Assembly: GCA_015227615.1 (NCBI GenBank)
Contig: JAALGZ010000044.1
Location: 124,001-188,000 of the forward strand
Length of the DNA stretch: 64,000 nt
From: Labyrinthula sp. Ha
Taxonomy: Eukaryota; Sar; Bigyra; Labyrinthulida; Labyrinthulaceae
Direction: 5' to 3'
Shown here: piece by piece, positions 31,901 through 43,245 of the stretch
Layout: each line of letters opens with the position of its first letter
Numbering within the stretch: the first letter of the stretch is position 1
The notes under the pieces: model-generated
Database searches by the model: none
The model's input: the letters and a program-made list of their open reading frames with translations, nothing else
Told to the model about the DNA's origin: nothing
Position numbers and translations under genes: made by a program

Positions 31901-34054
31901 AAGACAAGAATGCGGTACTTCGTTTATCATTGGTCACAAAACGGACAATTCCTTTGCAATGCTCGTTATTGTTCTTATGAAATACATAAACGAAAAACTA
32001 CTAAATCAAACAAGAGCTGTATTATTTTTATATGCAATCTTTAAAAATCCAAAAACCCTGTTTCAGGTATTTTAAATTTTCTTACTTTGTTTTTCTTAAT
32101 AATACAGCCTGCTCTTCGCTACTTGCACACATCAATATAGTAGCAAGTCTATATAAAAACATGAATTTTGGATTTTATTAATTCAAAGTGCGTAGCCTAG
32201 CTTAATTGTTATGTTACTAAGAGTATTAAGCTTCAAAATGGTTCTTCCAATTGCCGAAGAGCACTTCCAAATAAAACAATTGCATACTACAACCCCATAG
32301 TCGCCAGAAAAACATAACAGCCAGGTGACATGATTTGAACCATCTAGTTGAGTTTCTTGATTTGGTGAAGGGGCATGAAAATAGGTAGAATTCCCAAGGA
32401 AAATTTTCTCTTAGCCTTACTGCTTATGTACAACTAATCAGTTAACTCGTTTATGAATGGGTTTCTACGAGGGAACCAGGTGGTTTATTTTCACTAGCTG
32501 ATAGGGATGCCCAAGATTTGTTTCGGAGTGACATTTTTGAGGTGTCAAACAAAGTGACCCCTTTGAGAAAATGGCCCTCTGTATCGCGAGTAGGGGTTAG
32601 ACTTAATTTCTTGTTAATTCATTAATAAATTTTGCTGCCCATGTTTTTCTTGTTGGTAATAATTATTTTTGATAAAGCCGATTTCGTTGGTTATTGATAA
32701 TCAGTTGCTTATCCTGATGAGATCAGAATCGTTTGATACTAATCAAAACCTCAATTCTATTGTTGATAATCAGAGTCAAAACAATCATCAATTATTAAAT
32801 GATATATTCTAACAAATTCGGCCCTCAGTCAGGACACCGTACTAATGAGTTGAATAATATAGCCGCACATGGCACCATTTGAGAACCCAACCAGTTGAGA
32901 CATTTCAGTTAATGGATCAGTGAAGCTAAATAGAATCCAGATGTAGGTGGTAGAGTTGTTTGCATTTTATTAGTTAAAATTCCGTAGAAGCATCTCTACT
33001 TAGAAGACAGCCTCAAAGGTTTAGGTTTGGCCTTGAGCAGATTTCGTTAATTTGGAAGAATCATTGTGACTTCTCCATGTGTTTTGTCATATTTACTCTT
33101 AGTCAACTAGCATGTAAAGTGGTGCCAATAAATATCCTTGTAACTATTTTCCATCTATTGTAGAAGTCCGAAATAAAGAAAAATAGAATTCTGATGTTCT
33201 TAATGGTTTTCAAGAAGCAAAAAGCGTTTGTGTTAGCAAATACAGACAACGAATAAAAAAATAATTTATTAGAGAATATATATATCTTGTTTTAAGAGAG
33301 ACTATTAGTAGTGACAATATGTTTCTAAACAAATTAAGATACTTTTCTGTATTTAATAGAAAATGAGATATGTCCCTCAACAATAGAGTCTAATAGATTT
33401 GCAGTTAAGAATAATAAATATTATTTCTTATATATCAGAAATAGCAAGGAGATTGAAACAAAGGACAAAAAATAAACTTCATTCTCTGCATGTTCGACAA
33501 GATTTAACTTTCAACCTAATTCAAGTGAACAATAAAACCATATATATATATATATATATATTAGGATAAGACTCATAATTATAAGTTAAATAATATAAAT
33601 TTATATATATAGAATAAAAGATAAAGTATATAATCTTTATAAAAGTATTTTTTTTCTTTTATATAATATCGAATATTTTCTTATTTATTGTTTCAGTTAT
33701 TTGTAATGATTAAGGAACATCTATTCTAGGCATATCAATCTGTTCCATTAATAATAACCAGTAAAATCCCTTATTAAAAATCCAGTCACCGGGAGAATTT
33801 CTAATATATTAATTGCCCAAAATTTTATGCCCAACAGCAAAGAGAACAAAAGTCCCGGAAAACAGAAAGAAGTTGGCTACACTATTCACTGCAGTTACTT
33901 TTCCAGATTGAAAAAAAAAATCAACTTCTAAAGAAAGAAAGTAAGAAAAAAAGTTGTATACAAAGTATATCATCAAACATTTATCACTTCTAAATACCTA
34001 TCTCCTCAAAGTCTCCTTATCTAGCTTTATAGGAAGATATCAAACGCTTTTAGA
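28976..34054. other. Gene-free stretch, 5.1 kb, with a TA microsatellite
   Basis: No coding signal above chance between the RING gene and the PT-repeat gene. From 29.0 to about 33.2 kb the composition is mixed, locally 40-45 percent GC; from about 33.2 kb to the next gene it is very AT-rich. A (TA)10 run lies at 33541-33561. I see no RNA gene and no recognisable transposon remnant. Confidence 0.6.
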
Positions 34055-35407
34055 ATGCACTTCCTTCTGTATTCAATCTGTATTAGTTTCATACTCGGAA
34101 CACAAACAGTCGTTTCTTATTTATTTGATCCAGACGTATTTGACCCAGTAGATCCTGAACAAGATGACTTTTACCTCCGTGAAACTTCTTATCCCACAAA
34201 TTACCCAACACTTTTTGACTACCCCACAAGTTTTCCAACATCCGATCTTCCCGATGGTTTTGAGCAACCTACAAGAAATCCAACTCCCAAACCAACTCAG
34301 TCCCCAGTTGTTCCAACAACAATGTGGCCTACAAGAGCACCTGTTGTAATCCCCACAAGAAGTCCAACAAGTTATCCTACAAATTTTCCCACACCTTTTG
34401 AAGGACCAACTGTTTTACCAACATCTGCACCAAGTCGTTCACCTACAAATACTGGTGATTCTGATAGACCAACTGATTCACCTACAAGTTCTCCATCAAA
34501 ATCACCAACTACTTTTGATGACACAGAATCACCAACTGAAAAACCAACAAAAAGTCCAACTCAATCTCCTTCTTTTTTACCAACTCAATCACCAACAGAA
34601 AACCCTACTTTAACACCTACAAGAGCACCATCTGATTCACCAACAGTTTCACCAACAAATGCACCATCTAATTCACCAACAAAAAGTCCAACAGATTCAC
34701 CAACTAAGTCTCCAACAAAAAACCCAACTTTTAGTCCAACTTTAACACCAACATTTTCTCCTACAAGTTCTCCAACAACCTCATCACCAACAGTCTCACC
34801 AACAGATGCACCAAGTTTAAGTCCAACAAATTTACCAACAGGAAGGTTAATTACTAATCCACCTGGTGGAACTCCTAATCCTGATCCAGGTGATGATGGA
34901 ATTGGAGTTGGACCAATTTTAGGAATTGGTTTAGCTGGTTTAATATTTTGTTTATGTGGATATTATAGATATAAACAAAATAAAGATAATCCAAACGGAG
35001 GAGATAATTTAGGTATAAGTTTAACTTTAGCAATGCCAAGTGCATTAAATTTTTCAAGACAAAATACTCGTAATACAAATACAACAGATGCAACAGAAGT
35101 AAGTGAAAGAAATTTACAAGCATTAAATACTTCAAGAGAAGGAAGAAGAAGAACTGTAAGTAGATTAAGTGCAGTAAGTGGAAGTCCAGGTATGCAAGCA
35201 GTTCCTGGACAAAGTTCTACAGGATCTGGAGCAGCTGGAATGAGAGAACTTCGGCGAAGTTTAAGAAGAAAAGAAAGAAAAATATCATTTCTACCACCTA
35301 AAAAATTACAACCAAGTACAAGTAGTACTAGTATAAAAAGAAAAGGAAAAAAGTCTAAAGCTAGAGAAAGAGGTTCATCAGCAGAAGTTTTGCCTGTTTC
35401 TTTTTAA
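34055..35407 (+). CDS. PT/SP-repeat type I surface protein
   Basis: A 450-residue protein with an N-terminal signal peptide (MHFLLYSICISFILGTQTVV). Residues about 45-270 are an extracellular stalk built of degenerate four-residue steps of the form [SN]-P-T-x, dozens of copies, usually with S, K, N or D in the variable place. A glycine/proline hinge follows, then one membrane helix at about 284-306 (VGPILGIGLAGLIFCLCGYY) and a cytoplasmic tail of about 140 residues rich in Arg/Lys and Ser. Such stalks are typical O-glycosylated cell-surface or wall-anchoring proteins in stramenopiles, haptophytes and other protists. There is no adhesive head domain, so a rigid spacer or wall-membrane tether is likely. 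The repeat encoding is uneven enough (varied codons) to exclude a recent tandem expansion. The gene ends 26 bp from the convergent small basic gene. Confidence 0.85.
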   Translation: MHFLLYSICISFILGTQTVVSYLFDPDVFDPVDPEQDDFYLRETSYPTNYPTLFDYPTSFPTSDLPDGFEQPTRNPTPKPTQSPVVPTTMWPTRAPVVIPTRSPTSYPTNFPTPFEGPTVLPTSAPSRSPTNTGDSDRPTDSPTSSPSKSPTTFDDTESPTEKPTKSPTQSPSFLPTQSPTENPTLTPTRAPSDSPTVSPTNAPSNSPTKSPTDSPTKSPTKNPTFSPTLTPTFSPTSSPTTSSPTVSPTDAPSLSPTNLPTGRLITNPPGGTPNPDPGDDGIGVGPILGIGLAGLIFCLCGYYRYKQNKDNPNGGDNLGISLTLAMPSALNFSRQNTRNTNTTDATEVSERNLQALNTSREGRRRTVSRLSAVSGSPGMQAVPGQSSTGSGAAGMRELRRSLRRKERKISFLPPKKLQPSTSSTSIKRKGKKSKARERGSSAEVLPVSF

Positions 35408-35433
35408 GTGTTTGTTTGAAAATAAAAGAAAAC

Positions 35434-35956
35434 TTATTTTTTTATCTGTTGACGTCTTCCTTCTCCTTTTTTTCTTAGTTGTTTTCCTCTTTTTAAATCT
35501 CGTTCTCTTCTTTGTTCAGCTTTTATTTGTTTTGGACTTTTAGCAACTGATAAATAAAAACTATTCAAAAATTCAGTTTCTGAAATGTTTCCTTCTTTTT
35601 CACTTTCTTCTATTTTTTTCTTTAGATATTTCTTAAAACCTCGTCTTTTTGCTGGTTCTGTAAATCCATACCATTCGCCTATTCTTTCTCCATATCCGTT
35701 ATCAACAGCAAATTTTCTACCAGAAGGCAAGTTATCATAGCTATCAATACCACCAAATATCTGTTTTTGCAAGACACCGACTTCCTTGTGGCTACAAAAG
35801 TTATTAAGGTGTCGTAAATTACGGTGAATTAGCAGGATAAATATTCAGATTGCTTTTCTCTACTTTTTTTCGAAAAATAGACAGATTTCTGATCAGTGTT
35901 TTTGTTTTATTCATTTCTGGTTTCTTTCGTTTATTTTGACTATGGTAATGTCCCAT
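35434..35956 (-). CDS. Small basic protein, two exons with a 31-nt intron
   Basis: Unrecognised. The downstream exon alone (35434-35791) has no ATG. Removing a GT...AG intron at 35792-35822 joins it, in frame, to an upstream exon (35823-35956) starting with ATG and reading MGHYHSQNKRKK, giving 163 residues. The protein is strongly basic (N-terminal KRKK, a FKKYLKKK helix, C-terminal KRGKQLRKKGEGRR) with a central YDNLPSGRKFAVDNGYGERIG segment that looks conserved. Basic ends and an MGxxHxxNKRKK start are typical of nucleolar or ribosome-assembly proteins or of mitochondrial ribosomal extensions; I cannot decide. No membrane segment. It is convergent with the PT-repeat gene and only 86 bp from the end of the 7TM-RGS gene, so its promoter must be very short. 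Confidence 0.65.
35792..35822 (-). other. Mini-intron, 31 nt
   Basis: On the minus strand: GTAATTTAC donor and TTTTGTAG acceptor, phase 2. It supplies the missing start codon for the small basic gene and has the same size as the introns at 46829-46859 and 61281-61311. Confidence 0.7.
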
Positions 35957-36042
35957 TGTAATAGTAAAATACGCTTATAGTCGAGTAGAATGGTATAAAA
36001 GAGATAGCCGTTAAGGAAAAGAAGACATAATAAAATAATATT

Positions 36043-37440
36043 TTATAAACTCATAGTTTCAATATCTAAACCATCTTCAGCACCAATAAAATTTTTATAT
36101 CTAGTAGTAGACTTAAATCTAGAAAAACTATTTACCCAAATTAATTTGTATACTTCTTGAATTGCTTCATCGAACAGGGTTTCATCAATAACTCTTTCTT
36201 CAATTCTTTCTTTTATTTTTTGTGACATATCATAACCAATATTAATAAAACTATTTTCAATATTTCCATAAATATTATCATTTCCAATCCACCTACTAAC
36301 AATATTCTTAGCAATTTTTTTACTATCCATATATCCAAGCTTTCCAAAATTCTCTCTCCATTTTGTTGCAACTAAATAAAAGTTTAAATTTTCTATAGTT
36401 AATTCATAAACCATATAACTTTTAAATAATTTTAAACCAATATCACTATTTAATATATGTTTTAGTGAAACGTCATCTACTTCTTTTTCTTTATACCAAG
36501 GTAATATAACTCTTAATGGCCAAACAATAACTATAAAAAAAGCAATTGAAATACCAAAATCCATAAGTAAACCAGGTGATATATTTATTTCATTATTATT
36601 CTGGTTTATAGGTAATATTAAACTAAAAATAAGATATAAAGTTCCACCAATAAAAGGAAAAGACATAGACATTTTTATTTCCTTCATAAAGTTGTATGGA
36701 TCTGGTTTTAATTTAGTTATTTTATGAACTTGAAAAGAAATTAATATTGCAATAAAAGAAAATAATATTAATATTATATTATATATTAAATATGTTTTAT
36801 TTGATAAAACATTACAACTTGAACCATAAATACATAAGAGCTGAGCTTGAATACATGAAAGAATAAACAATAGAAACATAGCAAGAAATAAAAGAATGAG
36901 AGAATGCTTTTTTCCTAATTTCTTTTTTAGTTTCATAAGTTCAATATCTTGTACAGTTTGAAAAAAAGTAGTATCAGTTTGATCTGTGTTCTCTGAAAAT
37001 ATTTTTCTCTTGTTATTTAGTGTAGAATAATATTTTATAGATTCTTTTTCAAAATGTAAAGATAAAAGTTTGTTTAATTTAAGTTGTAAAAACCATCTTC
37101 TAACTCTTATCATTTGAACACAAAATAACATTGGAAAAAAAGAAGAGTAAAACAACATAAACAAAAAACAAGAAACTATTGTTTCTGTATTTGTTCTTGT
37201 TCTTGTTCCAGGAGCTATGAAAATATAGAACATCCAAGCAAGACCACAAAAAAATACTTCCCAAGAATTTCTCTGATATAAAGTAGGGTATTTTTTATTG
37301 TCAAATATAAACCATAAACAACAGGAGAGTATGCAGAGAGAAAACATAAAGATTGAAAAGTATAGGTTAAACAACATGTAACCTTCAGAGTATACTTGTT
37401 GTTCATCACAAAGTTCTTCATCAGTTGTATTCATAAACAT
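36043..37440 (-). CDS. Seven-helix receptor-like protein with C-terminal RGS domain
   Basis: A 465-residue protein. About seven hydrophobic helices lie near residues 21-46, 60-78, 84-110, 178-200, 218-240, 258-280 and 292-315, with a long charged loop between the third and fourth. The C-terminal 140 residues (about 321-450) form an RGS domain: VSLKHILNSDIGLKLFKSYMV, the ENLNFYLVATKW helix, a DETLFDEAIQEVYKLI block, and the F-S-R-F-K-S-T-T-R-Y end. RGS domains speed GTP hydrolysis on G-alpha subunits; fusion to a 7TM body is the arrangement of plant AtRGS1 and of several protist proteins, where ligand sensing controls the GAP activity. It implies heterotrimeric G-protein signalling here. The start is at an ATG followed by an NTT glycosylation site, consistent with an outside N-terminus. 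No intron. Three CCGGTAA sites lie upstream. Confidence 0.85.
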   Translation of the reverse strand: MFMNTTDEELCDEQQVYSEGYMLFNLYFSIFMFSLCILSCCLWFIFDNKKYPTLYQRNSWEVFFCGLAWMFYIFIAPGTRTRTNTETIVSCFLFMLFYSSFFPMLFCVQMIRVRRWFLQLKLNKLLSLHFEKESIKYYSTLNNKRKIFSENTDQTDTTFFQTVQDIELMKLKKKLGKKHSLILLFLAMFLLFILSCIQAQLLCIYGSSCNVLSNKTYLIYNIILILFSFIAILISFQVHKITKLKPDPYNFMKEIKMSMSFPFIGGTLYLIFSLILPINQNNNEINISPGLLMDFGISIAFFIVIVWPLRVILPWYKEKEVDDVSLKHILNSDIGLKLFKSYMVYELTIENLNFYLVATKWRENFGKLGYMDSKKIAKNIVSRWIGNDNIYGNIENSFINIGYDMSQKIKERIEERVIDETLFDEAIQEVYKLIWVNSFSRFKSTTRYKNFIGAEDGLDIETMSL

Positions 37441-40400
37441 CCTTTTCGGTTTAAATATGTTATATACACAAAACAGGTTTTGGGTGAATTATTCAAATAC
37501 ATTGTTCATTATCTGTTCTCATTCGGTTTTCCATTCGTATTTTTTATGCTGATTATTATGTCTGGTTAGAATTCCGGTAAAAGTCTGTATTTATAAATAT
37601 GATTCTCACTACCGGTAATATATACACCTAGGAGATAGCTATTATTCTTACCGGTAAGGATCCCGTTGATATTTCTTTTGGGCAATTTAATCGGATATCA
37701 GATTACCAATGTACAGTGTAAATTATGGGAAGAAGAACAAACTATTTCAACAAGTTTAATATTAACTATAATATTAGGTGACCTCAAAACAATCCTCTAC
37801 CAGAAGCAGACCTTGATTCTAAGTACTCTTCTTAATATTTTAAACCAAGGTAGTTCCTGCTTCACTCCAAGCTCACCGCTAGGGAAATATTCTGCTTTAA
37901 AGATAATTTATAAAGTATATATCACCAAAATTTTTCTTATTGAGTGATGCTATTGATTCCCCAACTATTTTGATTAACTATTGAAAACCGATTAATAATC
38001 TAAATATGTTCAGAATAGTTTAATATGCATCAAAACCCATTTTTTCTTTTTGAATATCAGAACCGAAGAAATGTTCATTTGATTATTTACAATTTTCATT
38101 GGAATCCATGTCTACTCGCCCAGAATCACAATAGCTCATTGGACTGCTATCTTTGGAATCATGATTTCCAACCAAATGTTTAAAAACGCTCTACTCAAAC
38201 TCTGTCTAGATCAAATTTACATGAAACATTACAACAAACTGGGGCATAATTTGGCGGAAGTATGCCCAAGCTATATTAGTTTTTAATAACCGCGAAACCT
38301 TGTTGAGGATTAATGATATCGCTGTATGGGACATCTGCAGGAAGAGTATAATGAAACAATGTACATGAAACCCGCTTTCTACAAGTAATATATTTCACAT
38401 CATAAAACTGTAACAAGCATAATCATCTTATTGAGCGTAGGGTCCAAGTTGAGCTTCTTATTGGTGGTAGAAAGTTGGTGCTGATCACAAAGAATAGTCA
38501 TTTTCCCCTTGTTTCGCTAAAGGCTCTCGAATGCTTTTTTTTTTCAGATCTAGCTCTAACATGGTGCTTTGGGCCTTCTATATACGTTATAAAGACATGA
38601 TTAGCTTCCACTCACCGCCAAAGATGATTAGCTGTGTTGACTTCACAATTGTTTAAGGTAACTCGATAGAACTAAGGAAATACTTGTGATAATTTGCATT
38701 TAATGGGTAAATGAAATAAATATTTGTAAACAACCTCGAATAATTCTCTTTTCTCATTAGCTGGACAGTTTGCTAGACTTCTTTTGATGTAGTACTAACG
38801 AGGTAAAAATATGTCTTGGAATGATCAAGGGAAAAATGGGCACTAAGTCCTTGTTACAGTTGCGTTGCTGAACATGAAGAGTTACTGATGGGAGATGGAA
38901 GAAGTGCTTTAACTTTGCCCTGAAATGGCCGAAGAGTTTTTTTCAGAATGTTCTCCCATTCTTCTATTATATAGTTAGTTGGCAGGATCATCCCCTTGTG
39001 ACTCTGGCTGCACGTTCTAGTTTTTTTGGGGTTTATACTCAACCTCAGACTAGTTGCGGCAGTTAACTCCTAGGGGAGCGATAGCACATATATTGTGGTT
39101 TCGGATATTTTGAATCACGCCGAGCTTGAGTTTCTATGTTTGTAGCAGCACTTGATCTCCCTGTAAAAATTAGTTTTCACATCCTATCGTGCCTGAGTTT
39201 TCTGACAAAAAACGCTCTTATGGTGTTCAGCCCTTCAATCGCAATAGCTCTGCAAGGATCAACTAGTATTTTTCAGTAACTTAATATTTGTTTGATACGT
39301 CCATAAACTGTTTCTTCAAGCTAGAAGTACTGGAGCAACTTCTGCACTTGAAAGGAGATGGAGGAGATACCACACCTCCAACAGAATTAGTCTTCTGTTC
39401 CAACTATGTTTCCTGAATTCAGAATGGTTGGAGAATAAGATATGTGCAGTGGTGTGGTATTACTTTGAAAATAGGGAAATGTGTGATTACTTCCTATTTC
39501 ATAAACATCCCTAGTACTTGACAAACACCTCGGTTGCAACGGTTTGATGTATTGCCACGCCGTTGCGAATTCTTATTTGTACTGGTTCCACTAAAATCCA
39601 TGTGAGTACTTGAGCAACTAAGGTTTCAAGTTTGGTTCTACTTAATGTGTTTTCGTGAAAATGTGAACTTTGGTCAAATTCCAGAGATACTGCTGCATTT
39701 TAGTAGCTGCTGAATCTGTCACATGGCTAATCGTCAAGTATGTTCTCATTAGCTATACCTCATGCTACAGAGATAGCTCTACATCCCATTTCGGTTATTA
39801 ATATCTTTGTCTTATTCAAGTATAAAAGCAGGGTTTTTCGCTTTTTCAGTTTAGGGTTTTTGTTAATGAAAATATAGCTTTTGGTATTTTCTTGGGAAAG
39901 AGCAACTAGGGTGACAACAACAGAGAAAAAAAGGATATCATTGACAAAATAGGGTCTAAGAGTTTAAAGCGTACTTACTCTTAATCATCTAGCTTACCTA
40001 TGAAGTTAACATGGATGAGGAATACCAAACCCGTTGTGGCTATTATATTTCTAGATTTACAAGACTACTAGTTTGTGGATGTTTGTTTATTCTGTCATCG
40101 GCACTCCCATAGACAATGTGTTTCTTTTTAATGAAACGCTTTTTGAGTATTGGACTCCATCGTAGAAGGCTCCACGACCTATTGAAGTAATACAAAATGT
40201 AGGTAGTTAATTTTATGTAAGCCCTTTAACCTCTATTTCAGACACAAAGTACCGTTTCACAGCTTTAACCATTGCTCGGTTTTGTAGTAAACTGGATTTT
40301 GCATACGCAAACTAACTGAAGAGTCTGAGATCATTTTCAACTAATTTTTGGTTTCAAGATTTGATATTTTTTTTGTAGCTTTAAGGCGGTTTTCTATAAT

Positions 40401-43245
40401 AAAATGGACCTGAATTGAACAAAATCTCATCAGGAACCCTTCTACACTACGATATATTTGACTTTATTAGGTAGGAATTAGTTCATTTGCATTAATGTAC
40501 ACACCCCTTTTCAGAATATTACTTGGCTTTTCTCGTAACTTCCTGCAGTATTCTCCAGAATATCTTAATAATTATATTTTTGAACATGTTTTATACTAAC
40601 TAAATAAGTATTCGTTCATTAATTTAGCAGTTTAGAAATTTTAGCATGCTTAAGAGCATGTGAGTTATATCTCCATCTCGGCCAATGATACTCAGCTATT
40701 TCATTTCACATTTTGAGATGCTGATTTTTAACTCAAAGCTTTATTTCCCTTCTCAGCTTAGTCTGTCTACATCTTCAGACCCTTTTCTTCATCCCCAATA
40801 GATTCCCTATTACTCCTTCTACATTTTGCTAAATACCACAGAAGTGAATTCTAATATTTGGATATATATATAGTTCCAATATATTTTTGGTGAAACAAAT
40901 TTTGAGTTACAGCATCTACATTATCCAACCAATTATACTTATCAAATGCGCTGGGGTAGGATAGCATATGTAAAATAAATCGTCTATTTACTATTAGTTC
41001 ATGAATAAATATCTACTTTGTCAGTAGATTTGCTATATTATCTGAAAATTTAGGCCAGCTAGGCTTCTTGCTTAGTTTTCCTAAAGTATTTTTATAGGGA
41101 GTACCAATAATGTTGTCAAGGCTAATTGCCTGTTTAACCTGCATATTGTTCCGTGGCTAAGGAATTTTGCAATCTCTTGTATTATAACAGCTGTTTTAAA
41201 TAGAGTAGATTGTAACTAGCCAGCACATTGTTTGAATGAATATGTTTTTTAATATTGTACAATTTTTTAAGGCACTTTTAATAAGAGCGTGAAAGCTCTT
41301 TTGAGGCTCTATCTATCTATATCATGATCCCTCTGATTATTCCTCCAAGAAAAGATTATTCTGTACTTAGAAATTATGCAATTTGCTTCCAACAAATCTT
41401 TAACATTTTACCAACTCTCATTGTAGTTCCAATCTTCGTTGTTTATCTGTTATCTAAGGTATTTATGGAGCTACGGACATTTTCACCTTATTCAATCACA
41501 CCATTTTGACAGATCCTAAAGAAATAAGATTTTATTTGTTGCAGTAATTTGGGGTAACATGTAATACTACCATGTTGTATCAAACCTGCTGTTGGGAATT
41601 TGTATTGAGAGATACCGGTTTTTCCCCAACCAATTTGTACGAGCTTTGATCATATTTTGAGTATTATTTGATGTTTTGTTCATATGACTCAATTTTCCAG
41701 ATTTCTTGATGCTTTGAGCTGTTGGTTTCTTCAGTTTTGGTGACATTTTCCACTATTTTAAAGCTATACCGTTGCTATTTTCTTCAGATCATCTTAATTT
41801 CAAACTTGTTTCTTCATCTTTTCATGTATCATATTTTCTACTAACCCGTGGGAACCATCGATACTTCTCTCCAAATTATGCAAAACGGGTTAGTTGTTAA
41901 TCGCTTACAAAACCCCTCCTAACAAAATATTTGTTAGTAAATGCATACGAGGTGATGATAATTCTGAGCAATAAATATCAAATTTCGCATACTCTTGTAG
42001 TATGTGCGCGATATGTGCTTTATTTCCTGAAGTTTTTCACACATCGTCGCGGCGTGACAAATTATATTTGTGAAAATTCTCCTATAAGCCATGTCATTCA
42101 AGACTATTGCATATATTACTTCTCGCATGGGAGTAAATGATTATTTGTGACATTATAATCGTACCCTTAGTCAAACCTTTAACTGTATACCTAGCTTTTG
42201 AGAAAAAGCTTTCAGCATAGGTATGAGATCCAAAATCTTTTGAATGGCTCTGAAACCAAGGAAATTACCAAGACAGTTCTTCATTTCAAAGAAAAGTTTT
42301 TTTTTACTTTAAGTTCAATCTCTGAAAACATATTTCCAAGATCTGAGTTAATTTTCAGTCAATTTAAATGCCTGGAAGTTTTCCGCTTTTAATTTTTGAG
42401 AAAGCAGGATACCGATTAATTGGGCAATACATAGCAAGGAAAAACTAGTTTTCAGTAGTTGACTAAAAGTTGCGTTGCGGAGGTTATTAAGTATTTGAGA
42501 CAGGTTGCAAAATGAAACTGATAGTTGATGCATTTGGTATAGGAGTCGAGCTTTTAAAGTTTGCTTTAAGAATATTTGGATATCAAGTTCTTTTGCTTAA
42601 TTCTTGAACAAATTGCTTCATGTTGAAAGATGATTCGGGAAGTTTTCTGTTCATTAATGGTTATAAGGTTATGGGTTTGTTATCAATTTTACCTTGCTCT
42701 ACACCTTCTCAACTATAATTTAATTTATTAATGTATTAGGTGATTTTAAAAGGCTTTAGATTTTGACTCCACTTTTTTTGAGTTGTTTAGAAGGGTTCCC
42801 ATGATTGTGGTGAGATTATGAAGTTTTACTGTTCTTTATCAATTGTCCAGTAATTCTCCATTTAAAAAAAATCATTAAATATAATAGCTATTTAAAAATA
42901 TGTAAATAATTCCAAACCAAGTAAAAGATACATCAGTTCTATTAAGTTTAATTTTCTTGATATGCCTTCTCTGTGTCACAAAAACAACTTCCTGTACAAG
43001 TTCAGAAAGATCTCAATATTTTCTGACTATACCTTAAATGTTAAATAAATCTGGGACTTAACTCGTTATAAAAAGTTGATCTAAGATTTTTTCTATTTAT
43101 TCAATATTTTTTAAATCTTTGAAAACATTTCATTTGAAGGCGAAAATATAAAATATTGCATATGGTTCATAAGTAGAGGTTAACTCTTTTAAAATACAAT
43201 GGAGAATTACTATAGTACACTAAATACAAGAAATCTCACCAGGAA
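37441..43245. other. Gene-free stretch, 5.8 kb
   Basis: The first 250 bp are the AT-rich upstream region of the 7TM-RGS gene and contain CCGGTAA three times (37574, 37612, 37651). From about 37.7 to 42.7 kb I see no domain in any frame; composition is mixed with T-rich plus strand in parts. A 94-codon plus-strand frame at 37666-37947 lacks an ATG and any motif. The last 500 bp before the CAND1-like gene are again AT-rich. Confidence 0.6.

Noticed and set aside
37666-37947. 94-codon plus-strand frame with hydrophobic stretches
   Set aside because: No ATG, no motif and composition like its surroundings.
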